A stretch of 64,000 nt of DNA from JALZUV01 sp964654855. GTDB lineage: Bacteria > Pseudomonadota > Alphaproteobacteria > Rickettsiales > JALZUV01. The notes beneath the pieces were generated by a model that saw only the letters and a list, made by a program, of their open reading frames with translations, was not told where the DNA came from and did no database searches. Of this stretch, positions 52,214 to 61,227 are shown one piece after another. A program made the translations under genes and the position numbers. Every line of letters begins with the position of its first letter. Within the stretch, counting starts at the first letter, position 1. Location of the stretch: the NCBI GenBank assembly GCA_964654855.1, contig CAZZJS010000003.1, forward strand, positions 62,001 through 126,000. Reading direction: 5' to 3'.

Positions 52214-52784
52214 AAAGCAAGTTGCTGTCTTAATTTCAGGGGACGGCAGCAATCTGCAAGCATTGATTGATGCGGCGGAAGCGGATGATTATCCTGCCAC
52301 GATCTCGCTTGTTATTTCCAATAAAGAAGGTGCGGGTGGTTTAATGCGTGCACAGAGAGCGGGTATCGCTACGGCGGTTATTTCGCATAAAGATTATACC
52401 ACTCGGGCACAATTTGAGGGCGCTCTTCAGAAAGCATTAGAAGAAGAGGATATTGAACTGATTTGTCTCGCTGGTTTTATGCGTATTCTCGACGATCAAT
52501 TCGTGCGTGTGTGGGAAGGAAAGATGCTCAACATCCATCCATCACTCCTACCGAAATATCGAGGACTAAATACCCATGCTCGTGCGATTGAAGCAGGCGA
52601 TAAAAAGGCAGGGTGTACCGTGCATTGGGTGGTGCCAGAATTAGACGCTGGGCCGATTATTGATCAAGCTTCTGTCGAAATTTCTCCCAATGATACGCCA
52701 GAGGTTTTAGCTGAACGGGTAAAAACTCAAGAGCATAAGATTTATCCAAAGGCTTTGTTGAAAGCAGCGTTGGGATTAGCGTGA
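52206..52784 (+). CDS. purN: Phosphoribosylglycinamide formyltransferase (GART)
   Basis: This encodes 192 residues with ISGDGSNLQALIDA, the folate-binding LAGFMRIL, the catalytic region NIHPSLLPKYRGLNTHARAIEAG and GCTVHWVVPELDAGPII. It transfers formyl from 10-formyl-THF to GAR. The purM stop lies within its first codons, with GGAAG upstream of its ATG, so the two are translated together. Its TGA overlaps the rlmH start. Confidence 0.95.
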   Translation: MRKKQVAVLISGDGSNLQALIDAAEADDYPATISLVISNKEGAGGLMRAQRAGIATAVISHKDYTTRAQFEGALQKALEEEDIELICLAGFMRILDDQFVRVWEGKMLNIHPSLLPKYRGLNTHARAIEAGDKKAGCTVHWVVPELDAGPIIDQASVEISPNDTPEVLAERVKTQEHKIYPKALLKAALGLA

Positions 52785-53242
52785 AAATTCGAATTTGTGC
52801 GATTGGTAAAGATAGGCGAGGGGAGTTTTCCTCTGCTATTGCTCGCTATCAAAAACAGCTTCCATGGCAGTTGGAAATTATTGAAAAAGAGTCCAAAAAG
52901 CCCAATACCCCTACCGCGCAGCGTATGATGGAAGAGGCAGAGTTACTGTTAGAAGCGGCTAGAGGGGCACAGGTTAAGATTGCCCTAGATGAGCGCGCAA
53001 AGCCGCTAACCAGTCCACAATTCGCCCAAAAACTAGGCGGTTGGCAAAGTGAGGGCCTAACCGATATTGCGCTTTTTATTGGCGGGGCGGATGGGTTGGA
53101 TAAATCGCTACTAAATCAATGCGATATGAAACTTGCTTTCGGTCAAATGGTCTGGCCACATCAGATGGTGCGGGTGATGCTCACCGAGCAACTCTATCGT
53201 GCTTATTCCATTTTAGCGGGGCATCCGTATCATAGGGACTAG
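52781..53242 (+). CDS. rlmH: 23S rRNA (pseudouridine1915-N3)-methyltransferase RlmH
   Basis: This encodes 153 residues, the SPOUT methyltransferase length, with LDERAKPLTSPQFAQKL, LFIGGADGLDK and the C-terminal MVRVMLTEQLYRAYSILAGHPYH, which makes the trefoil knot and SAM site. It methylates the ribosomal decoding-adjacent pseudouridine of helix 69. It begins with GTG overlapping the purN stop. Confidence 0.95.
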   Translation: MKIRICAIGKDRRGEFSSAIARYQKQLPWQLEIIEKESKKPNTPTAQRMMEEAELLLEAARGAQVKIALDERAKPLTSPQFAQKLGGWQSEGLTDIALFIGGADGLDKSLLNQCDMKLAFGQMVWPHQMVRVMLTEQLYRAYSILAGHPYHRD

Positions 53243-53306
53243 AAAAGTAAAATAACCGTGCTAATGTGCGGGCAAGAATAAGAATAAAAAGAAGGAACTT
53301 CTCCGG

Positions 53307-54572
53307 ATGACTGACTCGAAACATAATCAAATTACTCCTGTGTCTGAAGCCTTGGTCGAACAAGGTTATGAATATTTTGTGCCTAATTATAAGCCGCGCC
53401 GTATGATTCTTGATCACGGGAAGGGCGCTCGTGTATGGGATAAAGATGGTAATGAATATGTTGACCTTGGCGGAGGGATCGCCGTAACAGCGCTTGGCCA
53501 TCAGCATCCTGAATTGGTGAAGGTGTTGCACGAACAGGTCGATAAAATCTGGCATACGTCGAATGTTTATTTTACGGAACCAACAGTCGAGCTTGCCAAG
53601 CAGCTAGTAGAGAAATCTAAATTCGCCAAACGCGTATTGTTTACGAATTCGGGTTCTGAAACAAATGAGGCAGGTATTAAACTGGCGCGTAAATATGCGA
53701 CGTCACAAGGGCGTGAGCCATCGCATCGCGAAATTGTGACCTTTAAAGGTTCATTCCATGGTCGTACCATGGGGGCCGTTACGGCGACAGCACAGCCGAA
53801 ATATCACGCAGGGTTTGAGCCTATGCCGGGCGGTTTCGTTTATGCTGAGGCCTTTAATAGCGAAGCAGCGGTGGATGCAGTTGTCTCAGAAAAAACTTGC
53901 GCCATCATGGTAGAGCCGGTGCAGGGCGAGGGCGGAATTGTTCCGTTCAAGAAAGGCTTCCTTAACTACTTGCGTAAAAAATGTGATGAAGTCGGCGCGA
54001 TCTTGATGTTCGACCAAGTGCAATGCGGCATGGGTCGTACGGGTGAGCTTTTCAGCCATTGGCACGAAGAAGGCTGCATGCCTGATACAGTCAGCTTGGC
54101 AAAAGCACTCGGTTGTGGTTTTCCGATTGGTGCTTTGCTTGTCGGTGAAAAAGTAGAAGAAACACTTACTTTTGGTTCGCATGGTTCGACGTTTGGCGGC
54201 AACCCGATGGCAACTGCGGTAGCGGGCAAAGCGTTAGAGATTATCAGTTCGCCTGAGACTCAAGCCAATGTAGAAGCGCGTAGTAAGCAAGCATTTGATT
54301 TCCTTAATGGCTTAAAAGATGAGTTAGGGATTTTCACCGAAGTGCGTGGTCTTGGCCTTATGATTGGTGCAGAATTAATCCCTGAGTTCCACGGCAAAGC
54401 CGGCGAGATTATGGAAGAAGCGCGCTTACATGGCGCGATGACACTAGTCGCAGGGCCGAATGTATGCCGTATTCTACCACCACTTAATATTACTGAAGAA
54501 GAGTTGGCAGAGGGCCTCAACCGTTTCTCTGAAGCACTTCGTCATTATATCCAACAAAAGAAGGCGGCTTAG
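53307..54572 (+). CDS. argD: Acetylornithine/succinylornithine aminotransferase-like class III enzyme
   Basis: This encodes 421 residues, a fold-type I PLP enzyme: GGGIAVTALGHQHPELV, FTNSGSETNEAGIKLARKYA, SFHGRTMGAVTATA, VEPVQGEGGI, the PLP Asp in MFDQVQCGMGRTG and the Schiff-base Lys in SLAKALGCGFPIGALL. The sequence pattern matches ArgD/AstC more than GabT. It would transfer the amino group to N-acetylglutamate semialdehyde in arginine synthesis. AAGGA precedes the ATG. Confidence 0.8.
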   Translation: MTDSKHNQITPVSEALVEQGYEYFVPNYKPRRMILDHGKGARVWDKDGNEYVDLGGGIAVTALGHQHPELVKVLHEQVDKIWHTSNVYFTEPTVELAKQLVEKSKFAKRVLFTNSGSETNEAGIKLARKYATSQGREPSHREIVTFKGSFHGRTMGAVTATAQPKYHAGFEPMPGGFVYAEAFNSEAAVDAVVSEKTCAIMVEPVQGEGGIVPFKKGFLNYLRKKCDEVGAILMFDQVQCGMGRTGELFSHWHEEGCMPDTVSLAKALGCGFPIGALLVGEKVEETLTFGSHGSTFGGNPMATAVAGKALEIISSPETQANVEARSKQAFDFLNGLKDELGIFTEVRGLGLMIGAELIPEFHGKAGEIMEEARLHGAMTLVAGPNVCRILPPLNITEEELAEGLNRFSEALRHYIQQKKAA

Positions 54573-54576
54573 TAAG

Positions 54577-55143
54577 ATGCCCATACAACCTGATCACTGG
54601 ATTCGCGAGCGTGCCCAAAAAGATGGCATGATTGAGCCATTTGTTGAAGAATTAAAGCGTGAGAATGTGATTTCCTACGGTCTTTCTTCTTATGGATATG
54701 ATGCGCGCGTATCGGATGAATTTAAGATTTTTCACAATATTGATTCAGCGACAGTTGATCCGAAAAATTTCTCGAATGAGGGGTTTGTCGATCGCAAAAC
54801 CGATTGCTGCATCATTCCGCCTAATAGTTTCGCCTTGGCGCGCACGGTTGAATATTTCCGCATTCCGCGCGATACAATGGTGATTTGCCTCGGTAAAAGT
54901 ACTTATGCACGTTGCGGGATTATCGTGAATGTAACCCCGCTTGAACCTGAATGGGAAGGGCATGTGACGCTTGAATTCTCAAACACGACGCCGTTGCCAG
55001 CGAAGATTTATGCGAATGAAGGGGCGTGCCAATTCTTGTTCCTGCAAGGGGCTTCGGAATGCGAGCTTTCTTATGCTGATCGCAAGGGTAAGTATCAAGG
55101 TCAACGTGGTGTGACATTGCCGAAGGTTGAAAAAGCGAGCTAA
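54577..55143 (+). CDS. dcd: dCTP deaminase
   Basis: This encodes 188 residues, the usual Dcd length. Motifs are WIRERAQ, SYGLSSYGYDARVS, FVDRKTDCCIIPPNSFALARTVE, CLGKSTYARCGIIVNVTPLEP and the catalytic Glu in EWEGHVTLEFSN. It deaminates dCTP to dUTP, supplying dTTP synthesis. The ATG at 54577 is four bases after the argD stop, and an earlier in-frame ATG lies inside argD. Confidence 0.95.
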   Translation: MPIQPDHWIRERAQKDGMIEPFVEELKRENVISYGLSSYGYDARVSDEFKIFHNIDSATVDPKNFSNEGFVDRKTDCCIIPPNSFALARTVEYFRIPRDTMVICLGKSTYARCGIIVNVTPLEPEWEGHVTLEFSNTTPLPAKIYANEGACQFLFLQGASECELSYADRKGKYQGQRGVTLPKVEKAS

Positions 55144-55193
55144 ATCCACAGGTTTAGGTGGAAATTTGGGAAAACATCCCTTAGGAACGCCTT

Positions 55194-56450
55194 ATGGATA
55201 AAATACGAATTGTTGGCGGTAATCCGCTTAAAGGGGAAATCCCTATTTCTGGTGCTAAGAACGCAGCTTTGCCGCTTATTGCGGCTGGCTTGCTTACGGC
55301 AGGTGAATTGGTGCTGAAAAATGTACCTAAACTCAAAGATGTTGAAACCATCGTGACGCTGCTGCGCCAGCATGGAACACTCGTTGAAGAGGATTGGGCG
55401 AGCAGTACGCTAACTTTCCAATCGGATCGTGTGAAAAATTACACGGCGCCCTATGAATTGGTGAAAACCATGCGTGCGAGTATTTTGGTTCTAGGGCCGT
55501 TGCTTGCGCGCTTTGGTCAAGCGAAAGTGTCATTGCCGGGAGGTTGTGCGATTGGTTCGCGTCCAGTGGATTTGCACCTTAAGGCGATGGAAGCGCTCGG
55601 TGCGAAGATCGAACTTGAAGGCGGTTATGTTTTAGCTTCGGCCCCTGATGGTCTCAAAGGCGGTGAAATTGCTTTTGAAACCGTGTCGGTTGGTGCGACA
55701 GAAAATGCGCTGATGGCCGCAGTATTGGCAGAAGGCGAAACACGTCTTCGTAACGCTGCGCGCGAACCTGAAATTACTGATTTGGCTGAATGCCTCGTCG
55801 CGATGGGCGCGAAGATTGAAGGAATCGGTAGCTCAACACTCACCATTACCGGCGTAAAAGAGTTGCAAGGTGCGACGCATAGCGTGGTGGCAGACCGTAT
55901 CGAAGCAGGTAGCTTTATTGCCGCGGCCGCGATTACCGGCGGTAAGGTGAAACTGACAAATGTGCAGCCGCGTATTCTCGGCTCGGTTTTAGAGAAATTT
56001 ATCGAAGCGGGTGTGAATATTGAAACAGATGAGAATTCTATCACGGTACAAGGCGGTGGCCTTAAGGGAGTTGATATTATGACTCAACCTTACCCCGGTT
56101 TCCCGACGGATATGCAAGCACAAATGACGGCATTGCTTTCACGTGCGGATGGCGCTTCGATGATTACCGAAAATATCTTCGAGAACCGCTATATGCACGT
56201 GCCGGAACTTACCCGTATGGGTGCGAATATTACGGTGCAAGGCCGTTCTGCGATTATTCGCGGGGTTGATAATCTGCACGGCGCTGAAGTAATGGCGACA
56301 GATTTGCGTGCCTCACTCTCACTGGTTATTTCTGCGCTCGCTGCTGAAGGAGAGACAGTGATTGACCGCGTCTACCATCTTGATCGCGGTTATGAAAAAC
56401 TAGAAGAAAAACTCTCTAATGTAGGTGCGACGATTGAGCGCGTAGCGTAA
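55194..56450 (+). CDS. murA: UDP-N-acetylglucosamine 1-carboxyvinyltransferase
   Basis: This encodes 418 residues with the EPSP-synthase fold: ISGAKNAALPLIAAGLLT, VKTMRASILVLGPLLARFG, the active-site Cys loop PGGCAIGSRPVDLHL (the Cys alkylated by fosfomycin) and TQPYPGFPTDMQAQMTALL. It makes the first committed peptidoglycan precursor. TAGGAA precedes the ATG; a small GGGA/TCCC hairpin lies just before it. It abuts hisG with no gap. Confidence 0.96.
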   Translation: MDKIRIVGGNPLKGEIPISGAKNAALPLIAAGLLTAGELVLKNVPKLKDVETIVTLLRQHGTLVEEDWASSTLTFQSDRVKNYTAPYELVKTMRASILVLGPLLARFGQAKVSLPGGCAIGSRPVDLHLKAMEALGAKIELEGGYVLASAPDGLKGGEIAFETVSVGATENALMAAVLAEGETRLRNAAREPEITDLAECLVAMGAKIEGIGSSTLTITGVKELQGATHSVVADRIEAGSFIAAAAITGGKVKLTNVQPRILGSVLEKFIEAGVNIETDENSITVQGGGLKGVDIMTQPYPGFPTDMQAQMTALLSRADGASMITENIFENRYMHVPELTRMGANITVQGRSAIIRGVDNLHGAEVMATDLRASLSLVISALAAEGETVIDRVYHLDRGYEKLEEKLSNVGATIERVA

Positions 56451-57107
56451 ATGACCGATAAGAAACTCATTCTTGCTGTTCCTAAAGGGCGTATTTTAGA
56501 CCAGCTTTTGCCGGTGTTAAAGCGTGCGGGTATTGAACCTGAAGCGAAGTTTTTTGATCCGAAAGATCGTTCGCTTCGTTTTGCCTCAAACGTGCCGGAG
56601 CTGGATATCATCCGCGTGCGGAGTTTTGATGTACCTAGCTTTGTGGCCTATGGCGGAGCGCAGTTAGGCATTGCGGGAAGCGATGTGTTGGCCGAGTTCG
56701 ATTATCCTGATCTTTATACCCCGCTCGATTTAGAGTTAGGTAAATGCCGTATGTCGGTGGCGATGTTGGAAGAAAATGCGAAGGATGAAAATCCGCAAAG
56801 CTGGAGCCATATTCGCGTCGGTACGAAATATCCACATATTACCCGAAGCTATTTTGCGGAGCGCGGCGTGCAAGCAGAATGCGTAAAGCTGAATGGTGCG
56901 ATGGAACTTGCACCGAGTTTGGGCTTATCTAAACGCATCGTCGATTTGGTAGAAACGGGCAGTACGCTGGTAGCTAACGGCTTGGTGGAAGTGGAAACCA
57001 TTATGGAAGTTTCGAGTCGTTTGATCGTGAACCGCCCAGCTTATAAAACGGATGGCAAGCGTGTGCGAGGCCTGATTGATCAATTCGCTGAGGCCTTAGA
57101 TGGTTAG
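56451..57107 (+). CDS. hisG: ATP phosphoribosyltransferase, short form
   Basis: This encodes 218 residues, the catalytic HisG core (LAVPKGRILDQLLPVLKRAG, YGGAQLGIAGSDVLAEF, VETGSTLVANGL) without the C-terminal ACT-like regulatory domain. Short HisG normally needs HisZ, which is not in the window. It commits ATP and PRPP to histidine synthesis. The stop TAG overlaps the hisD start by eight bases. Confidence 0.94.
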   Translation: MTDKKLILAVPKGRILDQLLPVLKRAGIEPEAKFFDPKDRSLRFASNVPELDIIRVRSFDVPSFVAYGGAQLGIAGSDVLAEFDYPDLYTPLDLELGKCRMSVAMLEENAKDENPQSWSHIRVGTKYPHITRSYFAERGVQAECVKLNGAMELAPSLGLSKRIVDLVETGSTLVANGLVEVETIMEVSSRLIVNRPAYKTDGKRVRGLIDQFAEALDG

Positions 57108-58401
57108 GTTTTTTGATGCTTCGGATGATGCTTTCGGTGAATTACTAGCGAATTTTCTGGAAAGCCGTGAAGCTGATTTCGCACCTGTATCTAAAGCCGT
57201 TTCAGATATTTTAGCAGAAGTGAAATCTCGCGGTGATGGTGCGGTGGTTGATTATACAACTAAATGGGATGGCCTAAATGTATCCGATGCGCGTGAGCTT
57301 CGCGTTTCGCCAGAAGAGATTGAGGCGGCTTATGAGCAATGCGATGCTTCGCTTATCGAAGCTCTGGAGCTTTCCGCTCAGCGTATTGCGCGCTATCACG
57401 CAATGCAAATGCCTGAAGATGCTTTTTACGATGACGGCGATGGCAATAAATTAGGTTGGCAGTTTAAACCGCTACAATCAGTGGGGCTTTATGTGCCCGG
57501 TGGCCGTGCCGCTTATCCGAGTTCAGTTTTGATGACGGCGGTGCCTGCGCGTACGGCAGGGGTAGAGCGTTTAGTGATGGTCGTTCCCGCGCCAAAAGGC
57601 GAGTTGAACCCCATCATTTTAGCCGCAGCAAAAGTAGCTGGTGTGACGGAAGTCTATAAAATTGGCGGGGCGCAAGCCGTTGCAGCTTTGGCTTATGGAA
57701 CGGATGTCATTGCATCCGTTAATAAGATTGTCGGTCCAGGTAATGCGTATGTTGCCGAAGCAAAACGTCAGTTATTTGGCACGGTGGGAATTGATTCGGT
57801 AGCAGGACCATCCGAGATTTGTGTCGTTGCTGATAATCAAAACGACCCGCATTGGATTGCGGCTGATTTACTTTCGCAAGCCGAACATGGTGAGGAGTCG
57901 CAAGCGATCTTGATTGCCGATGATGCCGTTTTTGCTGATGCCGTATGCGAGCAAGTGGAACAAATATTGCAAAGCCTTCCGCGAGCTGAGGTTGCTCGTA
58001 AAAGCTGGGAGGATTACGGCGGGGTGATAATGGTTGATTCGGTACGAGAATGTAAAATTGTGGTCGATGCGATTGCGCCGGAGCATCTGGAGCTTGCCAT
58101 TGATAATCCGCGTGAAGTAGCAGATGAGTTATCGCATGCAAGTGCGATATTCCTTGGCCGTCATACGCCTGAAGCGTTCGGTGATTATGTTGCAGGGCCA
58201 AGCCATGTGCTACCAACGGGTGGTACTGCGCGGTTCTCATCCGGCTTATCGGTTTATGATTTTTTGAACCGTCATTCACTGATTGAAGCTACATCACAAG
58301 GAATTCAAAAGTCTGGAAAAGCAGGGTATCTTCTGGCGGAAGCGGAAGGATTAGACGCACATGCGCTTTCGCTAAGGTGCAGGTTGTTGGGCGATGACTG
58401 A
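57100..58401 (+). CDS. hisD: Histidinol dehydrogenase
   Basis: This encodes 433 residues with VGLYVPGGRAAYPSSVLMT, IGGAQAVAALAYGT, VDKIVGPGN-type NKIVGPGNAYVAEAK, DSVAGPSEICV, the zinc-site His in QAEHGEESQA, and AGPSHVLPTGGTARFSSGL. It catalyses the last two oxidations from histidinol to histidine. The rest of the histidine pathway is not in the window. Confidence 0.96.
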   Translation: MVRFFDASDDAFGELLANFLESREADFAPVSKAVSDILAEVKSRGDGAVVDYTTKWDGLNVSDARELRVSPEEIEAAYEQCDASLIEALELSAQRIARYHAMQMPEDAFYDDGDGNKLGWQFKPLQSVGLYVPGGRAAYPSSVLMTAVPARTAGVERLVMVVPAPKGELNPIILAAAKVAGVTEVYKIGGAQAVAALAYGTDVIASVNKIVGPGNAYVAEAKRQLFGTVGIDSVAGPSEICVVADNQNDPHWIAADLLSQAEHGEESQAILIADDAVFADAVCEQVEQILQSLPRAEVARKSWEDYGGVIMVDSVRECKIVVDAIAPEHLELAIDNPREVADELSHASAIFLGRHTPEAFGDYVAGPSHVLPTGGTARFSSGLSVYDFLNRHSLIEATSQGIQKSGKAGYLLAEAEGLDAHALSLRCRLLGDD

Positions 58402-58864
58402 GTCTATTATCGAACTTACGCTGGATGAGGCGACGATTCGTTACCGTAATCCAGAAATTAAGCATGAACGCGAAATGGCGATCACTGATTTGCTCCATCA
58501 AAATCGTTTCGAGCCGCTAGAACTAAAAGGAAAAGGGCCTTATAAATTGCATTTATCGGCGGTTGATCAACGGCTTTTTATGAGTGTGAAATCCAGTATA
58601 GATGAAGGCGAGGCACAAACAATTATCCTTTCTATGCGCGGGTTTCGTAAGCTCATTAAAGATTATTTTATGATGTGGGAAGCTTATAGCGAGGGTATTT
58701 CCACCCATACATCAGAGAAACTTCAAGCGCTCGATATGGGGCGCAGAGCGATGCATAATGAGGGGGCAGAGTTGCTGATTAGCAGCTTAGAGCATCAAGT
58801 TGCTGTCGATTTGGACACAGCGCGTCGTATTTTTACCCTTATTTGTATTTTGCATCTAAAATAA
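58394..58864 (+). CDS. UPF0262 family protein
   Basis: This encodes 156 residues, an alphaproteobacterial family of unknown function, with the family pattern IRYRNPEIKHEREMAITDLL, GPYKLHLSAVDQRLFM, SMRGFRKLIKDYFMMWEAY and MGRRAMHNEGAELL. It is conserved next to hisD and infA in many alphaproteobacteria, as seen here. It overlaps hisD by eight bases. Confidence 0.88.
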   Translation: MTESIIELTLDEATIRYRNPEIKHEREMAITDLLHQNRFEPLELKGKGPYKLHLSAVDQRLFMSVKSSIDEGEAQTIILSMRGFRKLIKDYFMMWEAYSEGISTHTSEKLQALDMGRRAMHNEGAELLISSLEHQVAVDLDTARRIFTLICILHLK

Positions 58865-58930
58865 GGTACTGGCCAAACGCGCAGCTTTGCGTTACTAAGC
58901 CTCCAAGATTAAACAACGAATACGGATTTT

Positions 58931-59149
58931 ATGGCTAAAGAAGAACTACTCGAATTTGAAGGAACGGTGGAAGAAATCCTACCTAATACGATGTTTCGTG
59001 TGGTGCTCGAAAATGGGCATGAAGTTTTAGCGCATAGCTCTGGTAAAATGCGTAAAAATCGTATCCGTGTGCTCGCGGGCGATAAAGTGACGGTTGAAAT
59101 GACGCCGTATGATCTTTCTAAAGGCCGCATCACCTTCCGCCATAAGTAA
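58931..59149 (+). CDS. infA: Translation initiation factor IF-1
   Basis: This encodes 72 residues, the exact IF-1 length, an OB-fold: MAKEELLEFEGTVEEILPN, FRVVLENGHEVLAHSSGKMRKNRIRVLAGDKV, MTPYDLSKGRITFRHK. It binds the ribosomal A site during initiation. It begins 66 bases after the UPF0262 stop and ends three bases before maf. Confidence 0.97.
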   Translation: MAKEELLEFEGTVEEILPNTMFRVVLENGHEVLAHSSGKMRKNRIRVLAGDKVTVEMTPYDLSKGRITFRHK

Positions 59150-59152
59150 CCT

Positions 59153-59686
59153 ATGCTTATCTTAGCATCTGCTAGCCCGCGTCGGTTGGAGTTACTCCGA
59201 CAGGTGGGGATTGAGCCGGATGAAGTAATCCCCGCTGAAATTGACGAAACGCCGCATCAAGGTGAGCGCCCCGTAACCTATGTTGCACGCATGGCGAAAG
59301 AAAAATGCGCGGCAATTCGACGTGAAGGTACGACGGTTCTAGCTGCTGATACGGTGGTGGCTTGTGGCCGTCGGATTCTTGGAAAGCCTGAAAATGAAGC
59401 ACAAGCGCGTGAGTTTTTGAAACTTCTGTCAGGGCGTAGACATCGCGTTTATACCTCTATTTGCGTTAATGGCCGTGTCAAAACCGTGATGACGCAAGTG
59501 AAATTCAAGCGTTTGTTTGAACAGGATATTGCGGGTTACATCACTTCGAATGAATGGCAAGGGAAAGCCGGTGGTTACGCTATTCAAGGTCGCGCTGCTG
59601 CCTTTGTTCCATGGATTAATGGATCGTACAGTTCTGTGGTCGGATTGCCGCTAAGTGAAGTTTTGGCGATGTTAACGAGTTCTTAG
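59153..59686 (+). CDS. maf: Maf-family nucleoside triphosphate pyrophosphatase
   Basis: This encodes 177 residues with the Maf opening LILASASPRRLELLRQVG, the PVTYVARMAKEK segment, LAADTVVACGRRILGKP with the catalytic Asp, and YAIQGRAAAFVPWINGSYSSVVGLPL. It hydrolyses non-canonical or modified nucleoside triphosphates. The start was chosen for the family's LILASASPRR opening. Confidence 0.93.
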   Translation: MLILASASPRRLELLRQVGIEPDEVIPAEIDETPHQGERPVTYVARMAKEKCAAIRREGTTVLAADTVVACGRRILGKPENEAQAREFLKLLSGRRHRVYTSICVNGRVKTVMTQVKFKRLFEQDIAGYITSNEWQGKAGGYAIQGRAAAFVPWINGSYSSVVGLPLSEVLAMLTSS

Positions 59687-59709
59687 CAACATTTCGCCAT
59701 ACTGGGCGC

Positions 59710-59737
59710 TAGACAACTTACGCTGGAAATCTATCAT
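59710..59737 (+). promoter_or_regulatory. phoR promoter, probably leaderless
   Basis: TAGACA (59710-59715), a 16-base spacer and TATCAT (59732-59737). Six bases (AGAACT) lead to the ATG at 59744, with no Shine-Dalgarno. Confidence 0.45.
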
Positions 59738-59743
59738 AGAACT

Positions 59744-61138
59744 ATGCCTCGCCCGACTTTATCATTGCAGACTTTATTCCGCACGCTGGTAATCCTTTCG
59801 ATTCCGGTGCTGGTGGTGTTTTTGGTGCTGTTACTCAATGATGAGATTGGTGTAGTCCACTTCCTGTTAGGGTATGGTTTTGTGCTTTTGCTATCGGGTG
59901 TGATGGTGCAGCCGATTTTAAGCAATCTTGCGGCTCTCACAGATTATGTGCGTGATTTAAGCCAAGATAAGAAAACGAAAGCACCGGATTTAGGTGTGTT
60001 GAATATCTCAAGCGATTTATCCTCTGCTCTGGTGCAGCTCCAGCGTAATTGGCAGGAAAAGAAACAGCAGATGGAATCGGTCATTACCGAGCGTGAAATT
60101 CTTGTCGATACGCTGCCCGATATGCTGATTATGACGGATGAAGAATTGCGCATTGTGCGTACCAATCGTTCGGCGCGCTTGATGTTTGGACAAAATTTAG
60201 CGGGTAAACATTTAAGCGATATTTTTGAAAGCGATGTGCTGATTAACGCGGTGATTACCGTGGTGGAGAGCCTGAAAGGGCGAGAGGTGGATTTCCATAT
60301 TTCTGAGCCTGAGCCGAAGGATATTCACGCGATTATCGAACGATTCCCGATTGCCTCCAAAGGTGGAATGGCGGTGATTATTACGCTGAATGATATTACT
60401 CAGCTGAAACGTATCCAGAAAATGCGTGCAGATTTTGTGGCCAATGCGAGCCATGAAATTAGAACTCCGCTTACTTCTATCGCTGGTTTGATTGAGCTGC
60501 TTCAAGGGCCGGCGAAAGATGATAAAGAAGCGCATCCGAAATTCTTAGGCATGATGGCTGAGCAGGCCGAGCGGATGAAGAACTTGATTACCGATCTGTT
60601 GAGTCTTTCGAAGATTGAGATGAACGCGCATACGGTGCCGACCAGTTCGGTGGAAGTGCGTCGTGTGATTAAGCATGAAAAAGACCATTTTGAATGGGCG
60701 GCCAAGCAAAAGAATATTAATATCGAATTGGATGTAGCAGAGAATTTACCGAAAGTGCGCGGTGAAGAAAATGAGCTAAAGCAAGTGCTGCATAATCTGA
60801 TTGGTAACGCGATTAAATATGGAAATCAAGATAGTGAAGTGTTGGTGACAGCGCGTGTGACGTCTGATTTGCCACGTGATCCACATTTTGTCCAAACGAA
60901 ACGTGCCATGCAAATTACCGTGCGTGATGAGGGGGAGGGAATTCCCAAAGAGCATCTGCCTCGTCTGACGGAACGTTTCTACCGTGTCGATTCAGCCCGT
61001 ACCCGTAAAGTGGGTGGGACGGGGCTTGGCCTTGCCATCGTAAAGCATATCCTGCAACGCCACCGCGCCGTGATGAAGGTAGAGTCTGTCGTGGGTGAAG
61101 GTAGTAGCTTCCACGTTTATATTCCATTGAGTGAATAA
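59744..61138 (+). CDS. phoR: PhoR-like sensor histidine kinase
   Basis: This encodes 464 residues. Two N-terminal helices (ILSIPVLVVFLVLLL and FLLGYGFVLLLSGVMV) are followed by a PAS-like domain (TLPDMLIMTDEELRIVRTN), HisKA with the phospho-accepting His in NASHEIRTPLTSIAGLIELL near residue 236, and HATPase_c (NAIKYG, DEGEGIPKEHLPRLTERFYRVDSARTRKVGGTGLGLAIVKHI). This is the PhoR pattern, sensing phosphate limitation with PstSCAB/PhoU. The phoB and pst genes are not in the window, so PhoR is a family call. Confidence 0.85.
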   Translation: MPRPTLSLQTLFRTLVILSIPVLVVFLVLLLNDEIGVVHFLLGYGFVLLLSGVMVQPILSNLAALTDYVRDLSQDKKTKAPDLGVLNISSDLSSALVQLQRNWQEKKQQMESVITEREILVDTLPDMLIMTDEELRIVRTNRSARLMFGQNLAGKHLSDIFESDVLINAVITVVESLKGREVDFHISEPEPKDIHAIIERFPIASKGGMAVIITLNDITQLKRIQKMRADFVANASHEIRTPLTSIAGLIELLQGPAKDDKEAHPKFLGMMAEQAERMKNLITDLLSLSKIEMNAHTVPTSSVEVRRVIKHEKDHFEWAAKQKNINIELDVAENLPKVRGEENELKQVLHNLIGNAIKYGNQDSEVLVTARVTSDLPRDPHFVQTKRAMQITVRDEGEGIPKEHLPRLTERFYRVDSARTRKVGGTGLGLAIVKHILQRHRAVMKVESVVGEGSSFHVYIPLSE

Positions 61139-61227
61139 GAGTTATCCACTGATAATCGCTCTCTCTCAGTTGACTTTCTGTCTAAAAATGCCAGTTTCTA
61201 CTCAGTTGAAATAACAGAAGAAAACTT

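Noticed and set aside
53307..54572. DQVQ in place of DEVQ in the aminotransferase PLP motif as an active-site defect
   Set aside because: The PLP-binding Asp is retained and Gln at the next position is a mild change, so loss of activity is not supported.
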